Positions 1-6,546 are shown, counted from the stretch's first letter. The stretch: DNA of 8,348 nucleotides from Actinomycetota bacterium (GCA_030838815.1 JAUZEX010000216.1:1-8348), one strand, 5' to 3'. Numbers and translations: made by a program. Notes: generated by a model from the sequence alone, not told the origin.

Positions 1-1291
1 CCGGCACCACGAGGGCGTGGAGGGCCTCGCCCATGTCGGCGTGGGGGACGCCGATGACGGCCACGTCCGCCACCGCCGGGTGCCGGGCCAGGGCCATCTC
101 GGCCTCCGCCGGGTACAGGTTCACGCCCCCGGAGACGACCATGTCGCTGTGGCGGTCGGTGATGTAGACGAACCCGTCGGCGTCGATGCGGCCGATCTCC
201 CCCAACGTGAACAGCCCCGGCTCGGGCCCGTCCGCCGGGAGGCCGTGGTCCGCGACATCGTGGTTCGGGGCACCGTGGTTCGGGACACCGTGGTATCGGA
301 CACCCCGGCCGGTCAGGTCCCGGAACCACAGTGCGCCTTCCCGGCCCGGAGGAAGGGGCCGGCCGGCGTCGTCCAGGATCAGCGCTTCGAAGCCCGCCAC
401 CGGCCGCCCCACCGAGCCGGGATGGGCCAGCCAGTCGCTCGATTCGATGGCGCACACGGTGCCCGACTCCGAGCCGCCGTAGGCCTCGGACAGGACCGGC
501 CCCCACCAGTCGATCATGGCCCGCTTCACCTCTGTCGGGCAGGCGGCACCGGTGTGGATCACCCGCCGGAGACTGGAGACGTCGTAGCGGGCCCGGATAT
601 CGGGCGGTAGGTCCAGCAGCCGGGAGAAGTGCGTGGGGACCATCACCGAAGATCCGGCGCGGTGCTCCTCCACCGCCCGGAGCACCGCTTCGGGCTCGAA
701 GCGCCCGAGAACGACGACGGTGCCGCCGGCCAGGGCGTGGCGGAGCGCGCTGAGGGGGCCGGTGTGGTGCAGCGGCCCCACCACGACGTGCGGGCCGGGC
801 GGGAACGGCGAGCGCGCCGCCAGCGTCGCCAGGTGCTCGCCCACCGTGGCCGGCAGCGCAGGCAGCCAGCGCATCTCGGTGCCCTTCGGCCGTCCGGTTG
901 TCCCGGAGGTGTAGACGAGCAGCGTCCGGGCCGGGCGGTCGAATCGCGGCGGTGAGGGCCCGGGGGCCAGCCAGGAGTCGAAGCCGAGGTCGGCCACGCC
1001 CGCCGCGGCCGCCGCCTTGCGGGCCGTCTCCGCCGTCGCCGGGCCGGACAGGAGGGCGCCGGCGCCGCTGTCCCGCAGGATGTAGACGATCTCGTCCACA
1101 CCCAGGTAGCGGGGGACGGGCACGCTCGACACCCCGGCCGAGAGGGCGCCGAGGTGGGCGATGAGGGTATCGGCGCCGTTCTCGCCCATCACCGCCAGGC
1201 GACGCCCGGCCAGCCCCAGGTGGTCGATGGCGGTCACCGCCCGTCCGACGAGGTCGCCGTCGCCGGGCCCAAGGGTTTCTTGAGTGATCAT
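1..1291 (-). CDS. AMP-forming acyl-CoA synthetase (ANL superfamily), C-terminus cut by window edge
   Basis: Reading the minus strand from the ATG at 1291 gives an open frame of 430 codons that leaves the window at base 1 without a stop. It is an AMP-dependent synthetase/ligase, which adenylates a carboxylate with ATP and transfers it to CoA in the cytoplasm. Visible motifs: P-loop YTSGTTGRPKG (residues 127-137), PLHHTGPLS (173-181), YGGSES (271-276, the YGxTE equivalent), ITDRHSDMVVSGG (377-389) and NLYPAEAE (391-398). The C-terminal lid with its catalytic Lys is missing; about 60-80 residues are expected beyond the edge. Two oddities: the usual T-GD motif reads TLGEIG (362-367), with Glu365 for Asp, and residues 330-349 are four pentapeptides ending in His. 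The N-terminus is short for the family and no Shine-Dalgarno is visible, so the start is probable, not certain. The substrate cannot be read from sequence; divergence from Rieske oxygenase genes suggests an aromatic, steroid-type or other catabolic acid. Confidence 0.9.
   Translation of the reverse strand, partial: MITQETLGPGDGDLVGRAVTAIDHLGLAGRRLAVMGENGADTLIAHLGALSAGVSSVPVPRYLGVDEIVYILRDSGAGALLSGPATAETARKAAAAAGVADLGFDSWLAPGPSPPRFDRPARTLLVYTSGTTGRPKGTEMRWLPALPATVGEHLATLAARSPFPPGPHVVVGPLHHTGPLSALRHALAGGTVVVLGRFEPEAVLRAVEEHRAGSSVMVPTHFSRLLDLPPDIRARYDVSSLRRVIHTGAACPTEVKRAMIDWWGPVLSEAYGGSESGTVCAIESSDWLAHPGSVGRPVAGFEALILDDAGRPLPPGREGALWFRDLTGRGVRYHGVPNHGAPNHDVADHGLPADGPEPGLFTLGEIGRIDADGFVYITDRHSDMVVSGGVNLYPAEAEMALARHPAVADVAVIGVPHADMGEALHALVVP
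245..304. repeat. Four 15-bp tandem repeats inside the acyl-CoA synthetase gene
   Basis: Four adjacent 15-bp units begin at 245, 260, 275 and 290 on the plus strand, with the pattern GTGGTTCGGGRCACC and a few differences per copy. They are in frame with the minus-strand synthetase and encode GVRYH, GVPNH, GAPNH and DVADH (residues 330-349), placing a His every fifth residue. The middle copies differ at a single base, which suggests slippage-type expansion. Confidence 0.85.
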
Positions 1292-1308
1292 GTAGTAACT
1301 GGTACTGT
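1280..1308 (+). promoter_or_regulatory. Putative housekeeping promoter for the Rieske operon
   Basis: TTGAGT (1280-1285) and TACTGT (1303-1308) are separated by exactly 17 bp, matching a sigma-70-type -35/-10 arrangement (4 of 6 bases of TTGACA; TAnnnT type -10). The -10 ends 8 nt before the ATG at 1317, so transcription would begin at or within a few bases of the start codon, giving a leaderless or nearly leaderless mRNA. This fits the absence of a properly spaced Shine-Dalgarno. The -35 lies inside the first codons of the divergent synthetase gene. Confidence 0.55.
1294..1306. promoter_or_regulatory. Imperfect inverted repeat, candidate operator
   Basis: AGTAACTGGTACT is a 13-bp inverted repeat around a central T with one mismatched pair (arms AGTA/TACT plus an inner C-G pair). 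It overlaps the shared -10 region in the 25-bp divergent gap, where a bound repressor could silence both genes. No regulator gene lies in the window, and a short imperfect palindrome can arise by chance. Confidence 0.3.
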
Positions 1309-1333
1309 ACGGCGGGATGGCCCTCACCGACAA
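1304..1333 (-). promoter_or_regulatory. Putative divergent promoter for the acyl-CoA synthetase
   Basis: On the minus strand TACAGT (1309-1304) is a TAnnnT -10 element sharing six of seven base pairs with the plus-strand -10. A weak -35, TTGTCG (1333-1328), lies 18 bp upstream, inside the first codons of the Rieske gene. Twelve nucleotides separate the -10 from the synthetase ATG at 1291, so any 5' leader would be only a few bases long. Confidence 0.4.
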
Positions 1334-2765
1334 CAGCCGACCGTTCCACACCAACGCCGAGGTCTACGGCCTCGAGTATCCCGGTGGGGCGCGCTTCGCC
1401 GAGGACATCGCCCTCTCCCGGCCCGAGACGCGGGTGCCGACCGACCGGTACACGTCTTTTGCCTTTGCCCACCGAGAACAAGAGCGGTTGTGGAAGCAGG
1501 TGTGGCAGATGGCCTGCCGGGCGGAGGACATCCCTGACCCCGGCGACTTCATCGAGTACACGATCGGGGACCAGTCGTTCCTGCTCGTCCGGGGCGACGA
1601 CGCTGCCATCCGGGCCTTCGCCAACGTGTGCCGGCATCGGGGCAACACGCTCAAGGCCGGGGCCGGGAGTTGCAGCCAGATCCGCTGCCGCTATCACGGC
1701 TGGTCCTGGGGGCTCGACGGCCGGCTGGCCGACATCCCCGACCGACACCTCACCACCGGAGTCGTCGACGACGACTACCGGCTGGCGGAAGCGGCGGTGG
1801 GGGAGTGGGCGGGCTTCGTCTTCCTCCATCCCGACCGGAGGACCGCTCCGCCGCTGGCCGACTTCCTCGGGCCGCTGACCGACCAGCTGGGTGACTACCA
1901 CCTGGAGCGGATGCGGGCCACGACCGACGTCACCGTCCGGCTGGCCTGCAACTGGAAGGTGGCCGTCGAGGCCTTCCTCGAGGTGTACCACGTCCAGAAG
2001 ATCCATCCGCAGCTGATGCCCCGCGTCGACGACGTGAACACCGCCTTCGAGCTGATCGGCCAGCACAGCCGGATGATCGTCCCCTACGGTGTCCCCAGCA
2101 TGCGCCTGGAGGACATCGACCCGGTGCGGACGTTCCGCTCCTTCGGCGAGAGCGGCTCGGCCCACACCCCGCCCACCGACCCGCTGCCGCCCGAGCTGTT
2201 CGACGCCGACGGCCGCCTGATCGGCGACCTGACCGTCCGGCGCTACCTGATCGAGCAGGCCCGCCGGCGGGGCGCGGCGTTGGGTCACGACTACTCCGGG
2301 CTGAGCGACGCCCAGATGATCGACGACTGGCACTACTTCATCTTCCCCGGCCTGGTGTTCAACACCCACGCCGGCGGGTTCTACCTCTTCCGCATCCGGC
2401 CCGCGGTCTCGTCCTCCTTCGGCGCCGATCCCGACGCCTGCCTCTTCGACCTCTTCATCTTCCGCTGGCCGGACGAGACGGCTCCGCCGCCGGAGCGCGT
2501 CCCGCATTCCGAGGCCGACCCGGCCGCCACCAGCTTCGGCAAGGTGCTCGACCAGGACTTCGCCAACCTTCCCGGCGTCCAGCGGGGCCTGCATCACGAC
2601 CGGCTGGACGAGGTGACGCTGTTGAGCAGCGAGGTGCGGATCGTGCACCTCCACCGGGTCCTGGACCGGTACCTGGCCGGGGATCTCGACGTGACGGAGG
2701 CGGCGCCCCCGGGGTCGACCACTACCGGGTTGACGGGGGCCGAACCGGTGACCGACCGGGCCTGA
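1317..2765 (+). CDS. Rieske non-heme iron oxygenase, catalytic (alpha-type) subunit, first of pair
   Basis: A 482-residue cytoplasmic oxygenase of the ring-hydroxylating type. The N-terminal Rieske [2Fe-2S] domain carries C105-x-H107-x16-C124-x2-H127 (CRHRG ... CRYHGWSW). The catalytic domain has NWKVAVEAFLEVYH at 212-225; His225 and His230 are the expected mononuclear iron ligands and Asp414 (in DQDFANL) the likely third. The residue that links the Rieske and iron sites in neighbouring subunits, Asp in classical dioxygenases, is Glu222 here, as in carnitine-monooxygenase-like members. It is longer than the roughly 400 residues of its neighbour, mainly through an N-terminal extension and an insertion at about residues 255-335. 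The ATG at 1317 is favoured by promoter spacing and has no Shine-Dalgarno. The stop overlaps the next start (TGATG). Such enzymes use O2 and electrons from a reductase or ferredoxin, none of which is encoded nearby. The substrate is unknown. Confidence 0.92.
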   Translation: MALTDNSRPFHTNAEVYGLEYPGGARFAEDIALSRPETRVPTDRYTSFAFAHREQERLWKQVWQMACRAEDIPDPGDFIEYTIGDQSFLLVRGDDAAIRAFANVCRHRGNTLKAGAGSCSQIRCRYHGWSWGLDGRLADIPDRHLTTGVVDDDYRLAEAAVGEWAGFVFLHPDRRTAPPLADFLGPLTDQLGDYHLERMRATTDVTVRLACNWKVAVEAFLEVYHVQKIHPQLMPRVDDVNTAFELIGQHSRMIVPYGVPSMRLEDIDPVRTFRSFGESGSAHTPPTDPLPPELFDADGRLIGDLTVRRYLIEQARRRGAALGHDYSGLSDAQMIDDWHYFIFPGLVFNTHAGGFYLFRIRPAVSSSFGADPDACLFDLFIFRWPDETAPPPERVPHSEADPAATSFGKVLDQDFANLPGVQRGLHHDRLDEVTLLSSEVRIVHLHRVLDRYLAGDLDVTEAAPPGSTTTGLTGAEPVTDRA

Positions 2766-3979
2766 TGGACGAGGATCTGATCCGGCGCATCGAGGCGCAG
2801 CTGGAGGAGGAGTCGGTACGCCGCTCCCCGCCGCCGGAGTGGCCGGTGCTGCCCGATCTGCCGGTCGGGCGCTACACCGACGAGGAGCTGTTCCGGCTCG
2901 AGGCCCACGGTCTGTTCCGCCGCACCTGGGTCTACGCCGGCCACGAGAGCGAGCTGCCCGAGCCGGGCTCCTACCTCGTCTTCGACCGGACGGGCTCGCC
3001 GATCCTGATCGTGCGGGGTCACGACCGCGTCGTGCGGGCCTTCTACAACACCTGCCGGCACCGCAACGCCCCCGTCGTCAAAGGCTCGTGCGGCACCGCC
3101 CGCCGCCTCGTCTGCACCTTCCACAGCTGGTCCTACGACCTCGAGGGCTCGCTGGTGGCCGTCCCCGACGAGTTCGCCTTCAACGGCCTCGACCGTTCCG
3201 AGCGGGGCCTCGTCCCGGTGCGGTGCGAGACCTGGCTCGGCTTCATCTTCGTCAACGAGGACCCCGAGGCGCTCCCGCTGCTCGACTTCCTCGGCCCCGT
3301 GGCGCGGGAGATCACCCCCGAGTACGAGGGCCAGCCGCTGCGCATCGTGCACCGCCGCCGCCTCACGCTGGCCTGCAACTGGAAGGTGGTGGTCGAGGCC
3401 TTTCTCGAGGTGTACCACCTCCGCACCGTCCACCCGAAGACGCTGGCGCCGTATCTCGACGGCAAGGCCAGCGCCATTGCGCTGTTCCCCCACGGCCATT
3501 CCCGCATGGTCACCCGGGCCATGGTCAGCGACGGCGGCAAGGCCGGCCACGAGGGGCTCCCCGTCATGCCGACCGTCAACCGCCTCCTCCAGGCGACCAG
3601 CACCTCGTACCTGATCTTCCCCAACATCGTCGCCCCCCTCGGCCACGCCGGCTTCCCCCTCCTGCTGGCCTGGCCCCGCGGTCCGCAGACCACCGACTAC
3701 GAGTGGATCTACTTCGGCCTCGACTGGGGCGACGGGGACCCGCCGCCCGCCTGGGATCAGCGCATGGCCCTCTTCGACATGGTCATGGACGAGGACATGA
3801 ACAACATGGAGCCCATCCAGCGCTCCCTGGCCTCCCTCGGGGCCCGTGACATTCCGCTCAGTTGGCCCGAACGCCGCATCTGGCACTTCGACGTCCACGT
3901 CGACCGGGCCATCGGTCAGGAGGCGGTGCCCGCCCCGTTGCGGGTCCCGCCGCTGCTCGACGACCTCATCGAAACCTGA
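2765..3979 (+). CDS. Rieske non-heme iron oxygenase, catalytic (alpha-type) subunit, second of pair
   Basis: A 404-residue paralogue of the preceding gene, close to the usual length for the family. Rieske centre: C97-x-H99-x17-C117-x2-H120 (CRHRN ... CTFHSWSY). Iron site: NWKVVVEAFLEVYH at 205-218 with His218 and His223, and Asp344 in MDEDMNN as probable third ligand. Glu215 takes the inter-site bridging position. All metal ligands are present, so it should be catalytically competent and is not merely a structural beta subunit. The start codon shares one base with the upstream stop, which implies translational coupling and co-expression, and no strong Shine-Dalgarno is visible. The two proteins could form a hetero-oligomer, act on successive intermediates, or act on different substrates; the sequence does not decide. 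The N-terminal 25 residues are charged and probably helical (DEDLIRRIEAQLEEE). Confidence 0.92.
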   Translation: MDEDLIRRIEAQLEEESVRRSPPPEWPVLPDLPVGRYTDEELFRLEAHGLFRRTWVYAGHESELPEPGSYLVFDRTGSPILIVRGHDRVVRAFYNTCRHRNAPVVKGSCGTARRLVCTFHSWSYDLEGSLVAVPDEFAFNGLDRSERGLVPVRCETWLGFIFVNEDPEALPLLDFLGPVAREITPEYEGQPLRIVHRRRLTLACNWKVVVEAFLEVYHLRTVHPKTLAPYLDGKASAIALFPHGHSRMVTRAMVSDGGKAGHEGLPVMPTVNRLLQATSTSYLIFPNIVAPLGHAGFPLLLAWPRGPQTTDYEWIYFGLDWGDGDPPPAWDQRMALFDMVMDEDMNNMEPIQRSLASLGARDIPLSWPERRIWHFDVHVDRAIGQEAVPAPLRVPPLLDDLIET

Positions 3980-4008
3980 CGATTCGCTCCTTACGGGCCG
4001 GTAACCCC

Positions 4009-4035
4009 TCAACTCCGGGCCGATTGTGCCGATTC
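4009..4035 (+). promoter_or_regulatory. Candidate sigma-28 (FliA/WhiG-type) promoter for the chemotaxis operon
   Basis: TCAA (4009-4012), then 15 bp, then GCCGATTC (4028-4035). The known flagellar/chemotaxis sigma-28 consensus is TAAA-N15-GCCGATAA, so the match is 3 of 4 and 6 of 8 with exact spacing. The start of transcription would fall near 4042, leaving a leader of about 37 nt that includes the Shine-Dalgarno. The downstream genes are typical sigma-28 targets. A second GCCGATT at 4019 lacks a well-spaced -35. Confidence 0.4.
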
Positions 4036-4067
4036 ATGGTGGAGACGCCGGTGTCGGAGTGTCGGAC

Positions 4068-4073
4068 GAGGAG
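4068..4073 (+). promoter_or_regulatory. Shine-Dalgarno for the chemoreceptor gene
   Basis: GAGGAG lies 5 nt before the GTG at 4079. It is the clearest ribosome binding site in the window and decides the start of the receptor, including its unusual 50-residue N-terminal tail. Confidence 0.75.
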
Positions 4074-4078
4074 CCGTT

Positions 4079-6136
4079 GTGCCCACAGCCACCACTCAGC
4101 CGGTCGAGCGCGACCGGACCGAATCCTCAGCGGCGGGGCAGCGGAGCCGTTCCACGGCGCAGGAGCCGAGGTCGTCACGACCGGGACCCCGACGACTGGC
4201 AGCAGGGTCGTGGCGCCCGACCTTTCGGGCCCGGATCTGGGTGAAGCTCGCCGCCATCGCCGTCGTGTTCGCCATCCCGCTGACGACGACGACGTGGTTC
4301 CTGCTCGGCGAGAAGGCGATCAAGATCGATTTCGCCCGCCACGAGCTGCAGGGTGACGAGTACCTCCGGGCCGCGTCGTCGCTGCTGGAGGCGACGGTCA
4401 GCTACCGCTCCGCGCTCCGGGGTGGGGAAGGGGCCGCCCGCCTCGCCGCCGCCCGCGCCGCCGTCGACAGCGCCGTGGTCGAGCTGGGCCGTGTCGACGG
4501 CCGTCTGGCCGACACACTCGGGACCACCCGGGCATCGCTGACCGAGCGGGGCCGGAGCGGCTCCCTCCCGGTGTCGCTGGAGGCCGCCTGGGAGCAGATC
4601 AAGCGGACCACCGGCCCCGACGCCGGCCCGCTCGTCGACACCATGGTCGGCAACGTCCGGAACCTGATCACCGAGGTGGGCGACGCGTCGCAGCTCATTC
4701 TCGACCCCGACCTCGACACGTACTACACGATGGACGCCCTCCTGCTGCAGGCCCCCGAGGTCGTGACCCGGGGTCACGAGATCAGCGACGCCCTGTCCGG
4801 GCCGAACCTCTCCCCCGACGCCCGCCTGGCGCTGGCCGGGTCCGTGGCCCTCCTGCGTGAGCACGCCGACGCCCTGGCCTCCGACCTCGCCACCGCCTTC
4901 CGGGAAGCCCCGAACTTCTCCAAGCTGGGAACCCTCCAGCCGACGCTCGGGCCGCTCGTCGACCGGGCCCACGCCGCCGCCACGGCGCTGGCCGACGCGG
5001 CCGGTGGCGCCCTGGCGGGCGGGGCGAATGTGGACCGGGCCGCGGTGCCGGCGGCGCTGTCCGAGTTCGACGCCGCCGTCCATTCGCTGTGGCCGGCATT
5101 GTTCGACCAGGAAGACGCCATGCTGCGGGCCCGCCTGGGCGGCGACACCCACCGCAAGCAGTTCGCCCTGCTCGCCGTGCTCGCCGCCCTGGCCGTGTCG
5201 GTGGCCCTCACCTTCGCCGTCGCCCGGCGCATCGCCCGTAACGTCGGCGCCGTGGCCCGCGCCGCCGAGGACCTCGCCGCCGGCGACTTCACCCAGCGGG
5301 CCGATGTGCGCAGCGCCGATGAGATCGGCGCCATGAGCAACGCCTTCAACGCCATGGCGGGAGGGCTGGAACGGCTCGTGGCCGGCGTCCAGGGGGCCAG
5401 CATCGACGTCTCCGCCGCCGCCGCCCAGCTGTCGAGCTCCGCCGAGGAGCTGGCCGCCACCACCACCCAGCAGAGCGCGGCGGTCACCGAGACCACGGCC
5501 ACCACCGAGGAGCTGGCCCGGGCCTCCACGTCCATCGCCGAGACCGCCGACGAGGTCGCCGCCCAGGCGGGCGAGACCCGGGAGAACCTCGAGCAGGCCG
5601 AGGCCGACGTCCTCGCCTCGGGGGAGCGGACGATCGCCCTGGCGGCCAAGGTGCGCGACATCGGCGCCATCCTCGACCTGATCAACGACATCGCCGACCA
5701 GACCAACCTGCTGGCCGTGAACGCCGCCATCGAAGCGGCCCGGGCCGGCGACGACGGCCTCGGCTTCGCGGTCGTCGCCGACGAGGTCCGCCGCCTGGCC
5801 GAACGCTCCAAGGAGTCGGCGGGCGACATCGCCAAGATCGTCAACGCCGTCCAGGGCGAGACCAATGCCACGGTCATGGCCATGGAGAAGGGCGCCAAGC
5901 AGATGCACCATGGCCTCGCCCTCCTCGAACGGGTGACGGAGGCGACCGAGCAGGTGCGCTTCACGACCCAGCAGCAGCGTTCCGCCACCGCCCAGGTGGT
6001 CGAGACGATGGAGCAGCTGACCGACGCCAGCCGACAGGTGTCCGCCACCGCCCAGCAGATCGCCTCCGCCGCCTCGTCGCTGGCCGGGTTGGCCGGCGAC
6101 CTCGACGCCACGGCCCGCTCGGTCACGGCCGGCTGA
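4079..6136 (+). CDS. mcp: Methyl-accepting chemotaxis protein (transmembrane chemoreceptor)
   Basis: A 685-residue inner-membrane receptor that senses an extracellular ligand and controls CheA through CheW. Order: a polar Arg/Ser/Thr/Pro-rich cytoplasmic tail (1-52), TM1 (about 53-76), a large, apparently all-helical extracellular sensor domain (77-360) containing the DPDLDTYYTMDALLL motif (209-223) seen in many helical-bundle receptors, TM2 (362-381), HAMP (382-435) and a long cytoplasmic signalling coiled coil (436-680). The hairpin tip (about 537-575) is well conserved: DIADQTNLLAVNAAIEAARAG and GFAVVADEVRRLAERS, with Asn548, Glu552 and Arg555 matching the Tsr tip residues N381, E385 and R388. 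Gln/Glu-rich helices flanking the tip could be methylated. There is no C-terminal CheR-tethering pentapeptide. Start GTG is supported by GAGGAG 5 nt upstream. CheW follows after 17 bp. The ligand is unknown; adjacency to the oxygenases makes a catabolic substrate possible but unproven. Confidence 0.95.
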   Translation: MPTATTQPVERDRTESSAAGQRSRSTAQEPRSSRPGPRRLAAGSWRPTFRARIWVKLAAIAVVFAIPLTTTTWFLLGEKAIKIDFARHELQGDEYLRAASSLLEATVSYRSALRGGEGAARLAAARAAVDSAVVELGRVDGRLADTLGTTRASLTERGRSGSLPVSLEAAWEQIKRTTGPDAGPLVDTMVGNVRNLITEVGDASQLILDPDLDTYYTMDALLLQAPEVVTRGHEISDALSGPNLSPDARLALAGSVALLREHADALASDLATAFREAPNFSKLGTLQPTLGPLVDRAHAAATALADAAGGALAGGANVDRAAVPAALSEFDAAVHSLWPALFDQEDAMLRARLGGDTHRKQFALLAVLAALAVSVALTFAVARRIARNVGAVARAAEDLAAGDFTQRADVRSADEIGAMSNAFNAMAGGLERLVAGVQGASIDVSAAAAQLSSSAEELAATTTQQSAAVTETTATTEELARASTSIAETADEVAAQAGETRENLEQAEADVLASGERTIALAAKVRDIGAILDLINDIADQTNLLAVNAAIEAARAGDDGLGFAVVADEVRRLAERSKESAGDIAKIVNAVQGETNATVMAMEKGAKQMHHGLALLERVTEATEQVRFTTQQQRSATAQVVETMEQLTDASRQVSATAQQIASAASSLAGLAGDLDATARSVTAG

Positions 6137-6153
6137 CCGGAGCTTCAGACGGC

Positions 6154-6546
6154 ATGCGGGTCCTGCTCCTCCCCGTCGGGGACGAAACGTACGCCGTCGA
6201 GCTCACCGCTCTCCGGTCGGTCGTCGGCGACCCACAGGTGTTCGTGATTCCGACCGCGCCGCCCGCCGTCCTCGGCGCGCTCAACCTGCGGGGCGAGATC
6301 GTCGCTCTCCTCGACACGGCCCGCATCCTCGGCGTCGGCACCCTCGGCGCCCTCGGGTTCGCGGCGGTCGTCGACCACCCCTATGGCACGGTGGCGCTGG
6401 CCGCCGAAGGCCGGCCCCAGACCGCAGTCCTGGGCCAGCCGGTGGCCGCCGGCGACCTCCACGGCGCAGTGGGCAGCTTCGCCGTCGGATCCGCCGTCGT
6501 CACCCTCGTCGACCCTGCCGTGCTCGTCGTGCCGGCCGCGCCATGA
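6154..6546 (+). CDS. cheW: CheW-like coupling protein
   Basis: A 130-residue cytoplasmic adaptor that links chemoreceptors to CheA. It has the CheW-domain core: beta-strand start VLLLPVGDETYAVELTALRSVVG (3-25), then the signature NLRGEIVALLDTARILG (44-60), whose Arg46 corresponds to the conserved receptor-contact Arg of E. coli CheW, and a final strand SAVVTLVDPAVLVV (113-126). It is shorter than typical CheW (about 150-165 residues), so loops are trimmed, but the whole domain seems present. A GGAG at 6139-6142 lies 11 nt from the ATG, somewhat far for a Shine-Dalgarno; coupling from the receptor gene may help. The end overlaps the CheA start as ATGA, which indicates co-translation of coupler and kinase. 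Confidence 0.88.
   Translation: MRVLLLPVGDETYAVELTALRSVVGDPQVFVIPTAPPAVLGALNLRGEIVALLDTARILGVGTLGALGFAAVVDHPYGTVALAAEGRPQTAVLGQPVAAGDLHGAVGSFAVGSAVVTLVDPAVLVVPAAP

Larger units (their letters stand above)
3980..4078. other. Intergenic region between catabolic and chemotaxis operons
   Basis: A 99-bp gap. It holds a near-palindrome TTACGGGCCGGTAA (3991-4004, one mismatched pair), a 9-bp near-tandem repeat (GCCGATTGT at 4019, GCCGATTCA at 4028) and an exact 8-bp tandem repeat GTGTCGGA (4051-4058, 4059-4066). No convincing intrinsic terminator (stem, loop and U-run) was found, so where the Rieske transcript ends is unclear. Confidence 0.6.

Noticed and set aside
245..304. Short regular repeats as a CRISPR-like array
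   Set aside because: Units are 15 bp, contiguous without spacers and in frame with a coding gene, so they are a protein-coding tandem repeat.
17..610. Plus-strand open frame of 197 codons at the left edge
   Set aside because: It is opposite the acyl-CoA synthetase, whose motifs are clear on the minus strand; the translation has no recognisable fold.
1292..1316. A small RNA or riboswitch in the divergent gap
   Set aside because: Only 25 bp separate the two start codons, which leaves room for overlapping promoters but no structured RNA.
3991..4004. TTACGGGCCGGTAA as a transcription terminator
   Set aside because: The palindrome has no loop and no following T-run; it could be a protein site or chance.
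2594..4012. Long minus-strand open frame (472 codons) opposite the second Rieske gene
   Set aside because: It lies antisense to a gene with complete metal-binding motifs, its translation is a low-complexity Gly/Val/Asp/Glu mix with no recognisable domain, and such frames are expected in GC-rich DNA.
4175..5911. Long minus-strand open frame (578 codons) opposite the chemoreceptor
   Set aside because: Mirror frame of a well-supported receptor gene; the translation is Gly/Val/Asp/His-rich and repetitive with no domain.
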